DNA from: Acanthosepion esculentum
Taxonomy: Eukaryota; Mollusca; Cephalopoda; Sepiida; Sepiidae
Direction: 5' to 3'
DNA length: 64,000 bases
Assembly (NCBI GenBank): GCA_964036315.1
Contig: OZ038510.1
Span: 85,718,073 to 85,782,072, forward strand
The notes under the pieces are model-generated. The model searched no databases. It saw nothing but the letters and a program-made list of their open reading frames with translations, and was not told the DNA's origin. Positions within the stretch are counted from its first letter, which is position 1. Each line of letters opens with the position of its first letter. This document shows, one piece after another, positions 1-13,162 of the stretch. The position numbers and the translations under genes were made by a program.

Positions 1-3000
1 ATTAGAAGAGGAAGTCTCTATTGATGTGGTCATCTAATGGATTAGAAGAGGAAGTCTATTGATGTGCTCATCTAATGGATTAGAAGAGGAAGTCTATTGG
101 TGTGCTCATCTAATGGATTAGAAGAGGAAGTCTCTATTCATGTGGTCATCTAATGGATTAAAAGGGGAAGTCTCTATTTATGTGGCCATCTAATGGATTA
201 GAAGAGGAAGTCTCTATTGATGTGGTCAGCTAATGGATGAGAAGAGGAAGTCTATTGATGTGGTCATCTAATGGATTAGAAGACGAAGTCTCTATTGATG
301 TGGTCATCTAATGGATTAGCAGAGGAAGTCTCTATTGATGTGGTCATCTAATGGATTAGAAGAGGAAGTCTCTATTGATGTGGTCATCTAATGGATGAGA
401 AGAGGAAGTCTCTATTCATGTGGTCATCTAATGGATTAAAAGGGGAAGTCTCTATTTATGTGGCCATCTAATGGATTAAAAGAGGAAGTCTCTATTTATG
501 TGGCCATCTAATGGATTAGAAGAGGAAGTCTCTATTGATGTGGTCATCTAATGGATGAGAAGAGGAAGTCTATTGATGTGGTCATCTAATGGATTAGAAG
601 AGGCAGTCTCTATTGATGTGGTCATCTAATGGATGAGAAGAGGAAGTCTATTGATGTGGTCATCTAATGGATTAGAAAAGGAAGTCTCTATTGATGTGGT
701 CATCTAATGGATTAGAAGAGGAAGTCTCTATTGATGTGGCCATCTAATGGATGAGAAGAGGAAGTCTATTGATGTGGTCATCTAAAGGATTAGAAGAGGA
801 AGTCTCTAGTGATGTGGCCATCTAATGGATTAGAAGAAGAGGTCTCTATTGATGTGGTCATCGAATGGATGAGAAGAGGTATTCTATTGATGTGGTCATC
901 TAATGGATTTGAAGAGGAAGTCTCTATAGATGTGGTCATCTAATGGATTAGAAGAGGAAGTCTCTATTGATGTGGCCATCTAATAGATTAGAAGAGGAAG
1001 TCTCTATTGATGTGGCCATCTAATGGATTAGAAGACGAAGTCTATTGATGTGGTCATCTAATGGATGAGAAGAGGAAGTCTATTGATGTGGTCATCTAAT
1101 GGATTAGAAGAGGAAGTCTCTATTGATGTGGTCATCTAATGGATGAGAAGTGGATGTCTATTGATGTGGTCATCTAATGGATGAGAAGAGGAAGTCTATT
1201 GATGTGATCATCTAATGGATTAGAAGAGGAAGTCTCTATTGATGTGGCCATCTAAGGGATTAGAAGAGGAAGTCTCTATTGATGTGGTCATCTAATGGAT
1301 TAGAAGAGGAAGTCTATTGATGTGCTCATCTAATGGATTAGAAGAGGAAGTCTATTGGTGTGCTCATCTAATGGATTAGAAGAGGAAGTCTCTATTCAGG
1401 TGGTCATCTAATGGATTAAAAGGGGAAGTCTCTATTTATGTGGCCATCTAATGGATTAGAAGAGGAAGTCTCTATTGATGAGGTCAGCTAATGGATGAGA
1501 AGAGGAAGTCTATTGATGTGGTCATCTAATGGATTAGAAGACGAAGTCTCTATTGATGTGGTCATCTAATGGATTAGCAGAGGAAGTCTCTATTGATGTG
1601 GTCATCTAATGGATTAGAAGAGGAAGTCTCTATTGATGTGGTCATCTAATGGATGAGAAGAGGAAGTCTATTGATGTGGTCATCTAATGAATTAGAAGAA
1701 GAAGTCTCTATTGATGTGGTCATCTAATGGATGAGAAAAGGAAGTCTCTATTGATGTGGCAATCTAATGGATGAGAAGAGGAAGTCTATTGATGTGGTCA
1801 TCTAATGGATTAGGAGAGGAAGTCTCTATTGATGTGGCCATCTAATGGATGAGAAGAGGAAGTCTATTGATGTGGTCATCTAAAGGATTAGAAGAGGGAG
1901 TCTCTATTGATGTGGCCATCTAATGGATTAGAAGAGGAGGTCTCTATTGATTTGGTCATCGAATGGATGAGAAGAGGTATTCTATTGATGTGGTCATCTA
2001 ATGGATTAGAAGAGGAAGTCTCTATAGATGTGGTCATCTAATGGATTAGAAGAGGAAGTCTCTATTGATGTGGCCATCTAATAGATTAGAAGAGGAAGTC
2101 TCTATTGATGTGGTCATCTAATGGATGAGAAGAGGAAGTCTATTCATGTGGTCATCTAATGGATGAGAAGAGGAAGTCTATTGATGTGGCCATCTAATGG
2201 ATGAGAAGAGGAAGTCTATTGTTGTGGTCATCTAATGTATTAGAAGAGGAAGTCTCTATTGATGTGGTCATCTAATGCATGAGAAGAGGAAGTCTATTGA
2301 TGTGGTCATCTAATGGATTAGAAGAGGAAGACTTTATTGATGTGGCCATCTAATTGATTAGAAGAGGAAGTCTATTGATGTGCTCATCTAATGTATGAGA
2401 AGAGGAAGTCTATTGATGTGGTCATCTAATGGATTAGAAGAGGAAGTCTCTATTGATGTGGTCATCTAATGGATTAAAAGAGGAAGTCTCTATTTATGTG
2501 GCCATCTAATGGATTAGAAGAGGAAGTCTCTATTGATGTGGTCATCTAATGGATGAGAAGAGGAATTCTATTGATGTGGTCATCTAATGGATTAGAAGAG
2601 GCAGTCTCTATTGATGTGGTCATCTAATGGATGAGAAGAGGAAGTCTATTGATGTGGTCATCTAATGGATTAGAAAAGGAAGTCTCTATTGATGTGGTCA
2701 TCTAATGGATGAGAAGAGGAAGTCTATTGGTGTGGTCAACTACTGGATTAATAGAGGAAGTCTCTATTGATGTGGCCATCTAATGGATGAGAAGAGGAAG
2801 TCTCTATTGATGTGGTCATCTAATGGATGAGAAAAGGAAATCGCTATTGATGTGGCAATCTAATGGAGGAGAAGTGGAAGTCTATTGATGTGGTCATCTA
2901 ATGGATTAGAAGAGGAAGTCTCTATTGATGTGGCCATCTAATGGATGAGAAGAGGATGTCTATTGATGTGGTCATGTAATGGATTAGAAGAGGAAGTCTC

Positions 3001-4690
3001 TATTCATGTGGTCATCCAATGGATTGGAAGAGGCAGTCTCTATTGATGTGGTCATCTAATGGATGAGAAGAGGAAGACTATTGATGTGGTCATCTAATGG
3101 ATTAGAAGAGGAAGTCTCTATTGATGTGGTCATCTAATGGATGAGAAGAGGAAGTCTATTGATGTGGCCATCTAATGGATGAGGAGAGGAAGTCTATTGT
3201 TGTGGTCATCTAATGTATTAGAAGAGGAAGTCTCTATTGATGTGGTCATCTAATGCATGAGAAGAGGATGTCTATTGATGTGGTAATCTAATGGATTAGA
3301 AGAGGAAGTCTTTATTGATGTGGCCTTATAATGGATTAGAAGCGGAAGTCTATTGATGTGCTCATCTAATGGATGAGAAGAGGAAGACTATTGATGTGGT
3401 CATCTAATGGATTAGAAGAGGAAGTCTCTATTTATGTGGTCATCTAATGGATTAAAAGAGGAAGTCTCTATTTATGTGGCCATCTAATGGATTAGAAGAG
3501 GAAGACTCTATTGATGTGGTCATCTAATGGATGAGAAGAGGAAGTCTATTGATGTGGTCATCTAATGGATTAGAAGAGGAAGTCTCTATTGGTGTGGTCA
3601 TCTAATGGATGAGAAGAGGAAGTCTACTGATGTGGTCATCTAATGGATTAGAAAAGGAATTCTCTATTGATGTGGTCATCTAATGGATTAGAAGAGGAAG
3701 TCTCTATTGATGTGGTCATCTAATGGATGAGAAGAGGAAGTCTATTGATGTGGTCATCTAATAGATTAGAAGAGGAAGTCTCTATTGATGTGGTCATCCA
3801 ATGGATGAGAAGAGGAAATCTATGCATGTTGTCATCTAATGGATTAGAAGAGGATGTCTCTATTGATGTGGCCATCTAATGGATTAGAAGAGGAAGTCTC
3901 TATTGATGTGGTCATCTAATGGATGAGAAGAGGAAGTCTATATATGTGATCATCTACTGGATTAGAAGAGGAAGTCTCTATTGATGTGGTCATCTAATGG
4001 ATGAGAAGAGGAATTCTTTTGATGTGGTCATCTAATGGATTAGAAGAGGAAGTCTCTATTGATGTGGTCATCTAATGGATGAGAAGAGGATGTCTATTGA
4101 TGTGGCCATCTAATGGATGAGAAGAGGAAGTCTATTGTTGTGGTCATCTAATGTATTAGAAGTGGAAGTCTCTATTGATGTGGTCATCTAATGGATGAGA
4201 AGAGGAAGACTATTGATGTGGTCATCTAATGGATTAGAAGAGGAAGTCTCTATTGATGTGGCCATCTAATGGATTAGAAGAGGAAGTCTCTATTGATGTG
4301 GTCATCTAATGGATGAGAAGAGGAAGTCTATTGATGTGGTCATCTAATGGATTAGAAGAGGAAGTGTCTATTGATGTGGTCATCTAATGAATGAGAAGAG
4401 GAAGTCTCTATTGATGTGGCCATCTAATGGATGAGAAGAGGAAGTCTATTGGTGTGGTCAACTACTTGATTAATAGAGGGAGTCTCTATTGGTGTGGCCA
4501 TCTAATGGATGAGAAGAGGAAGTCTCTATTGATGTGGTCATCTAATGGATGAGAAAAGTAAATCGCTATTGATGTGGTCATCTAATGGAGGAGAAGTGGA
4601 AGGCTATTGATGTGGTCATCTAATGGATTAGAAGAGGAAGTCTCTATTGATGTGGCCATCTAATGGATGAGAAGAGGATGTCTATTGATG

Positions 4691-7600
4691 TGGTAATCTA
4701 ATGGATTAGAAGAGGAAGTCTTTATTGATGTGGCCTTATAATGGATTAGAAGCGGAAGTCTATTGATGTGCTCATCTAATGGATGAGAAGAGGAAGACTA
4801 TTGATGTGGTCATCTAATGGATTAGAAGAGGAAGTCTCTATTTATGTGGTCATCTAATGGATTAAAAGAGGAAGTCTCTATTTATGTGGCCATCTAATGG
4901 ATTAGAAGAGGAAGACTCTATTGATGTGGTCATCTAATGGATGAGAAGAGGAAGTCTATTGATGTGGTCATCTAATGGATTAGAAGAGGAAGTCTCTATT
5001 GGTGTGGTCATCTAATGGATGAGAAGAGGAAGTCTACTGATGTGGTCATCTAATGGATTAGAAAAGGAAGTCTCTATTGATGTGGTCATCTAATGGATTA
5101 GAAGAGGAAGTCTCTATTGATGTGGTCATCTAATGGATGAGAAGAGGAAGTCTATTGATGTGGTCATCTAATAGATTAGAAGAGGAAGTCTCTATTGATG
5201 TGGTCATCCAATGGATGAGAAGAGGAAATCTATGCATGTTGTCATCTAATGGATTAGAAGAGGATGTCTCTATTGATGTGGCCATCTAATGGATTAGAAG
5301 AGGAAGTCTCTATTGATGTGGTCATCTAATGGATGAGAAGAGGAATTCTATATATGTGATCATCTACTGGATTAGAAGAGGAAGTCTCTATTGATGTGGT
5401 CATCTAATGGATTAGAAGTGGATGTGTGTATTGATATGGTCATCTAATGGATTAGAAGAGGAAGTCTCTATTGATGTGGCCATCTAATGGATTAGAAGAG
5501 GATGTCTCTATTGATGTGGTCATCTAATGGATGAGAAGAGGAATTCTTTTGATGTGGTCATCTAATGGATTAGAAGAGGAAGTCTCTATTGATGTGGTCA
5601 TCTAATGGATGAGAAGAGGATGTCTATTGATGTGGCCATCTAATGGATGAGAAGAGGAAGTCTATTGTTGTGGTCATCTAATGTATTAGAAGTGGAAGTC
5701 TCTATTGATGTGGTTATCTAATGGATGAGAAGAGGAAGACTATTGATGTGGTCATCTAATGGATTAGAAGAGGAAGTCTCTATTGATGTGGCCATCTAAT
5801 GGATTAGAAGAGGAAGTCTCTATTGATGTGGTCATCTAATGGATGAGAAGAGGAAATCTATTGATGTGGTCATCTAATGGATTAGAAGAGGAAGTGTCTA
5901 TTGATGTGGTCATCTAATGAATGAGAAGAGGAAGTCTCTATTGATGTGGCCATCTAATGGATGAGAAGAGGAAGTCTATTGGTGTGGTCAACTACTTGAT
6001 TAATAGAGGAAGTCTCTATTGATGTGGCCATCTAATGGATGAGAAGAGGAAGTCTCTATTGATGTGGTCATCTAATGGATGAGAAAAGTAAATCGCTATT
6101 GATGTGGTCATCTAATGGAGGAGAAGTGGAAGTCTATTGATGTGGTCATCTAATGGATTAGAAGAGGAAGTCTCTATTGATGTGGCCATCTAATGGATGA
6201 GAAGAGGATGTGTATTGATGTGGTCATGTAATGGATTAGAAGAGGAAGTCTCTATACATGTGGACATCTAATGGATTAGAAGAGGAATCTCTATTGATGT
6301 GGTCATCTAATGGATTAGAAGAGGTAGTCTCTATTTATGTGGCCATCTAACCGTTTAGAAGAGGAAGTCTCTATTGATGTGGTCATCTAATGGATGAGAA
6401 GAGGAAATCTATGCATGTTGTCATCTAATGGATTAGAAGAGGATGTCTCTATTGATGTGGCCATCTAATGGATTATAAGAGGAAGTCTCTATTGATGTGG
6501 TCATCTAATGGATGAGAAGAGGAAGTCTATATATGTGATCATCTAATGGATTAGAAGAGGAAGTCTCTATTGATGTGGTCATTTAATGGATTAGGAGAGG
6601 ATGTCTCTATTTATATGGTAATCTAATGTATTAGAAGAGGAAGTCTCTATTGATGTGGCCATCTAATGGATTAGAAGAGGAAGTCTCTATTGATGTGTTC
6701 ATCTAATGGATGAGAAGAGGAAGTCTATTGATGTGGTCATCTAATGGATTAGAAGAGGAAGTCTCTATTGATGTGGTCATCTAATGGATGAGAAAAGTAA
6801 ATCGCTATTGATGTGGTCATCTAATGGAGGAGAAGTGGAAGTCTATTGATGTGGTCATCTAATGGATTAGAAGAGGAAGTCTCTATTGATGTGGCCATCT
6901 AATGGATGAGAAGAGGATGTCTATTGATGTGGTAATCTAATGGATTAGAAGAGGAAGTCTTTATTGATGTGGCCTTATAATGGATTAGAAGCGGAAGTCT
7001 ATTGATGTGCTCATCTAATGGATGAGAAGAGGAAGACTATTGATGTGGTCATCTAATGGATTAGAAGAGGAAGTCTCTATTTATGTGGTCATCTAATGGA
7101 TTAAAAGAGGAAGTCTCTATTTATGTGGCCATCTAATGGATTAGAAGAGGAAGACTCTATTGATGTGGTCATCTAATGGATGAGAAGAGGAAGTCTATTG
7201 ATGTGGTCATCTAATGGATTAGAAGAGGAAGTCTCTATTGGTGTGGTCATCTAATGGATGAGAAGAGGAAGTCTACTGATGTGGTCATCTAATGGATTAG
7301 AAAAGGAAGTCTCTATTGATGTGGTCATCTAATGGATTAGAAGAGGAAGTCTCTATTGATGTGGTCATCTAATGGATGAGAAGAGGAAGTCTATTGATGT
7401 GGTCATCTAATAGATTAGAAGAGGAAGTCTCTATTGATGTGGTCATCCAATGGATGAGAAGAGGAAATCTATGCATGTTGTCATCTAATGGATTAGAAGA
7501 GGATGTCTCTATTGATGTGGCCATCTAATGGATTAGAAGAGGAAGTCTCTATTGATGTGGTCATCTAATGGTTGAGAAGAGGAAGTCTATATATGTGATC

Positions 7601-9000
7601 TTCTACTGGATTAGAAGAGGAAGTCTCTATTGATGTGGTCATCTAATGGATTAGAAGAGGATGTCTGTATTGATATGGTCATCTAATGGATTAGAAGAGG
7701 AAGTCTCTATTGATGTGGTCATCTAATGGATGAGAAGAGGAATTCTTTTGATGTGGTCATCTAATGGATTAGAAGAGGAAGTCTCTATTGATGTGGTCAT
7801 CTAATGGATGAGAAGAGGATGTCTATTGATGTGGCCATCTAATGGATGAGAAGAGGAAGTCTATTGTTGTGGTCATCTAATGTATTAGAAGTGGAAGTCT
7901 CTATTGATGTGGTCATCTAATGGATGAGAAGAGGTAGACTATTGATGTGGTCATCTAATGGATTAGAAGAGGAAGTCTCTATTGATGTGGCCATCTAATG
8001 GATTAGAAGAGGAAGTCTCTATTGATGTGGTCATCAAATGGATGAGAAGAGGAAGTCTATTGATGTGGTCATCTAATGGATTAGAAGAGGAAGTGTCTAT
8101 TGATGTGGTCATCTAATGAATGAGAAGAGGAAGTCTCTATTGATGTGGCCATCTAATGGATGAGAAGAGGAAGTCTATTGGTGTGGTCAACTACTTGATT
8201 AATAGAGGAAGTCTCTATTGATGTGGCCATCTAATGGATGAGAAGAGGAAGTCTCTATTGATGTGGTCATCTAATGGATGAGAAAAGTAAATCGCTATTG
8301 ATGTGGTCATCTAATGGAGGAGAAGTGGAAGTCTATTGATGTGGTCATCTAATGAATTAGAAGAGGAAGTCTCTATTGATGTGGCCATCTAATGGATGAG
8401 AAGAGGATGTCTATTGATGTGGTCATGTAATGGATTAGAAGAGGAAGTCTCTATTCATGTGGACATCTAATGGATTAGAAGAGGAATCTCTATTGATGTG
8501 GTCATCTAATGGATTAGAAGAGGTAGTCTCTATTGATGTGGCCATCTAACGGATTAGAAGAGGAAGTCTCTATTGATGTGGTCATCTGATGGATGAGAAG
8601 AGGAAATCTATGCATGTTGTCATCTAATGGATTAGAAGAGGATGTCTCTATTGATGTGGCCATCTAATGGATTATAAGAGGAAGTCTCTATTGATGTGGT
8701 CATCTAATGGATGAGAAGAGGAAGTCTATATATGTGATCATCTAATGGATTAGAAGAGGAAGTCTCTATTGATGTGGTCATTTAATGGATTAGGAGAGGA
8801 TGTCTCTATTGATATGGTCATCTAATGGATTAGAAGAGGAAGTCTCTATTGATGTGGCCATCTAATGGATTAGAAGAGGAAGTCTCTATTGATGTGTTCA
8901 TCTAATGGATGAGAAGAGGAAGTCTATTGATGTGGTCATCTAATGGATTAGAAGAGGAAGTCTCTATTGATGTGGCCATCTAATGGATTAGAAGAGGAAG
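4691..9000 (+). repeat. 2.2-kb higher-order repeat, two copies
   Basis: The rare run TGGTAATCTA followed by GTGGCCTTATAATGG occurs at 3281, 4691 and 6930, and neighbouring variants move with it. Markers at 4691 and 5226 recur 2239 bp later at 6930 and 7465, while 6405 recurs 2199 bp later at 8604, one 40-bp monomer shorter. The missing monomer lies near 5490, where copy one has an extra GATGTCTC unit. The block from 3281 is a shorter (1410-bp) relative. This is a true higher-order unit of about 56-57 monomers. Confidence 0.85.
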
Positions 9001-12000
9001 TCTCTATTGATGTGGTAATCTAATGGATTAGAAGAGGAAGTCTATTGATGTGCTCATCTAATGGATTAGAAGAGGAAGACTATTGGTGTACTCATCTAAT
9101 GGATTAGAAGAGGAAGTCTCTATTCATGTGGTCATCTAATGGATTAAAAGGGGAAGTCTCTATTTATGTGGCCATCTAATGGATTAGAAGAGGAAGTCTC
9201 TATTGATGTGGACAGCTAATGGATGAGAAGAGGAAGTCTATTGATGTGGTCATCTAATGGATTAGAAGAGGAAGTCTCTATTGATGTGGTCATCTAATGG
9301 ATTAGCAGAGGAAGTCTCTATTGATGTGGTCATCTAATGGATTAGAAGAGGAAGTCTCTATTGATGTGGTCATCTAATGGATGAGAAGAGGATGTCTATT
9401 GATGTGGTCATCTAATGGATTAGAAGAAGAAGTCTCTATTGATGTGGTCATCTAGTGGATGAGAAAAGGAAGTCTCTATTGATGTGGCATTCTAATGGAT
9501 GAGAAGAGGAACTCTATTGATGTGGTCATCTAATGGATTAGAAGAGGAAGTCTCTATTGATGTGGCCATCTAATGGATGAGAAGAGGAAGTCTATTGATG
9601 TGGTCATCTAAAGGATTAGAAGAGGAAGTCTCTATTGATGTGGCCATCTAATGGATTAGAAGAGGAGGTCTCTATTGATATGGTCATCGAATGGATGAGA
9701 AGAGGTATTCTATTGATGTGGTCATCTAATGGATTAGAATAGGAAGTCTCTATAGATGTGGCCATCTAATAGATTAGAAGAGGAAGTCTCTATTGATGTG
9801 GTCATCTAATGGATGAGAAGAGGAAGTCTATTCATGTGGTCATCTAATGGATGAGAAGAGGAAGTCTATTGATGTGGCCATCTAATGGATGAGAATAGGA
9901 AGTCTATTGTTGTGGTCATCTAATGTATTAGAAGAGGAAGTCTCTATTGATGTGGTCATCTAATTCATGAGAAGAGGAAGTCTATTGATGTGGTCATCTA
10001 ATGGATTAGAAGAGGAAGTCTTTATTGATGTGGCCATCTAATGGATTAGAAGAGGAAGTCTATTGATGTGTCTCATCTAATGGATGAGAAGAAGAAGTCT
10101 ATTGATGTGGTCATCTAATGGATTAGAAGAGGAAGTCTCTATTGATGTGGTCATCTAATGGATTAAAAGACGAAGTCTCTATTTATGTGGCCATCTAATG
10201 GATTAGAAGAGGAAGTCTCTATTGATGTGGTCATCTAATGGATGAGAAGAGGAAGTCTATTGATATTCTCATCTAATGGATTAGAAGAGGCAGTCTCTAT
10301 TGATGTGGTCATCTAATGGATGAGAAGAGGAAGTCTATTGATGTGGTCATCTAATGGATTAGAAAAGGAAGTCTCTATTGATGTGGTCATCTAATGGATT
10401 AGAAGAGGAAGTCTCTATTGATGTGGTCATCTAATGAATGAGAAGAGGAAGTCTCTATTGATATGGTCATCTAATGTATTAGAAGAGGAAGTCACTATTG
10501 ATGTGGTCATCTACTGGATTAGAAGAGGAAGTCTATTGATGTGGCCATCTAATGGATGAGAAGAGGAAGTCTATTGATGTGGTCATCTAATGGATTAGAA
10601 GAGGAAGACTATATTGATGTGGTCATCTAATGGATTAGAAGAGGAAGTCTCTATTGATGTGGTCATCTAATGGATGAGAAGAGGAAGTCTATTGATGTGG
10701 TCATCTAATGGATTAGAAAAGGAAGTTTCTATTGATGTGGTCATCGAATGGATTAGAAGAGGAAGTCTCTATTGATGCGACCATCTAATGGATGAGAAGA
10801 GGAAGTCTATTGGTGGGGTCAACTACTGGATTAATAGAGGAAGTCTCTAATGATGTGGCCATCTACTGGATGAGAAGAGGAAGTCTCTATTGATGTGGTC
10901 ATCTAATGGATGAGAAAAGGAAATCGCTATTGATGTGGCAATCTAATGGAGGAGAAGTGGAAGTCTATTGATGTGGTCATCTAATGGATTAGAAGAGGAA
11001 GTCTCTATTGATGTGGCCATCTAATGGATGAGAAGAGGATGTCTATTGATGTGGTCATGTAATGGATTAGAAGAGGAAGTCTCTATTCATGTGGTCTTCT
11101 AATGGATTAGAAGCGGAAGTCTCTATTGATGTGGTCATCTAATGGATTAGAAGAGGTAGTCTCTATTGATGTGGCCAACCAATGGATTAGAAAATGAAGT
11201 CTCTATTGATGTGGTCAACTAATGGATGAGAAGAGGAAGTCGCTATTGATGTGGCAATCTAATGGATTAGAAGAGGAAGTCTCTATTGATTTTGGTCATC
11301 TAATGGATGACAAGAGGAAATCTATGCATGTTGTCATCTAATGTATTAGAAGAGGATGTCTCTATTGATGTGGCCATCTAATGGATTAGAAGAGGAAGTC
11401 TCTATTGATGTGGTCATCTAATGGATGAGAAGAGGAAGTCTATATATGTGATCATCTAATGGATTAGAAGAGGATGTCTCTATTGAAGTGGCCATCTAAT
11501 GGATTAGAAGAGGCAGTCTCTATTGATGTGGTCATCTAATGGATTAGAAGAGGAAGTCTCTATTGATGTGGCCATCTAATGGATTAGAAGAGGATGTCTC
11601 TATTGATGTGGTCATCTAATGGATGAGAAGAGGAATTCTATTGATGTGGTCATCTAATGGATTAGAAGAGGAAGTCTCTATTGATGTGGTCATCTAATGG
11701 ATTAGAAGAGGAAGTCTCTATTGATGTGGCCATCTAATTGATTAGAAGAGGAAGTCTCTATTGATGTGGTCATCTAATGGATGAGAAAAGGAAGTCTATT
11801 GATGTGGTCATCTAATGGATTAGAAGCGGAAGTCTCTATTGATGTGGTCATCTAATGGATGAGAAGAGGATCTATATTGATGTGGCCATCTAATGGATGA
11901 GAAGAGGAAGTCTATTGTTGTGGTCATCTAATGTATTAGAAGTGAAAGTCTCTATTGATGTGGTCATCTAATGGATGAGAAGAGGAAGTCTATTGATGTG

Positions 12001-13162
12001 GTCATATAATGGATTAGAATAGGAAGTCTCTATTGATGTGGCCATCTAATGGATTAGAAGAGGAAGTCTCTATAGATGTGTTCATCTAATGGATGAGAAT
12101 AGGAAGTCTATTGATGTGGTCATCTAATGGATTAGAAGAGGAAGTCTCTATTGATGTGGTCATCTAATGGATGAGAACAGGAAGTCTATTGATGTGGTCA
12201 TCTAATGGATTAGAAGAGGAAGACTCTATTGATGTGGCCATCTAATGGATAAGAAGAGGAAGTCTATTGATGTGGTCATCTAAAGGATTAGAAGAGGAAG
12301 TCTCTATTGATGTGGCCATCTAATGGATGAGAACAGGAAGTCTATTGATGTGGTCATCTAATGGATTAGAAGAGGAAGTCTCTATTGATGTGGTCATCTA
12401 ATGGATGAGAAGAGGATGTCTATTGATGTGGCCATCTAATGTATTAGAATTGGAAGTCACTATTGATGTGGTCATCTAATGGATGAGAAGAGGAAGTCTA
12501 TATATGTGATCATCTAATGGATTAGAAGAGGAAGTCACTATTGATGTGGTCATCTAATGGATTAGAAGAGGATGTCCCTATTGATATGGTCATCTAATGG
12601 ATTAGAAGAGGAAGTCTCTATTGATGTCGTCATCTAATGGATTAGAAGAGGATGTCTCTATTGATATGGTCATCTAATGGATTAGAAGATGAAAGTCTCT
12701 ATTGATGTGGTCATCTAATGGATGAGAAGAGGAAGTCTCTATTGATGAGGTCATCTAATGGATTAGAAGAGGAAGTCTCTATGGATGTGGCCATCTAATA
12801 GATTGGAAGAGGAAGTCTCTATTGATGTGGTCATCTAATGGATGAGAAGAGGAAGTCTATTGATGTGGTCATCTAATGGATTAGAAGAGGAAGTCTCTAT
12901 TGATGTGGTCATCTAATGGATGAGAAAAGGATGTCTATTGATGTGGCCATCTAATCGATGAGAAGAGGAAGTCTATTGTTGTGGTCATCTAATGTATTAG
13001 AAGTGGAAGTCTCTATTGATGTGGTCATCTAATGGATGAAAAGAGGAAGTCTATTGATGTGGTCATCTAATGGATTAGAAGAGGAAGTCTCTATTGATGT
13101 GGCCATCTAATGGATTAGAAGAGGAAGTCTATTGATGTGGTCATCTAATGGATGAGAAGAGG

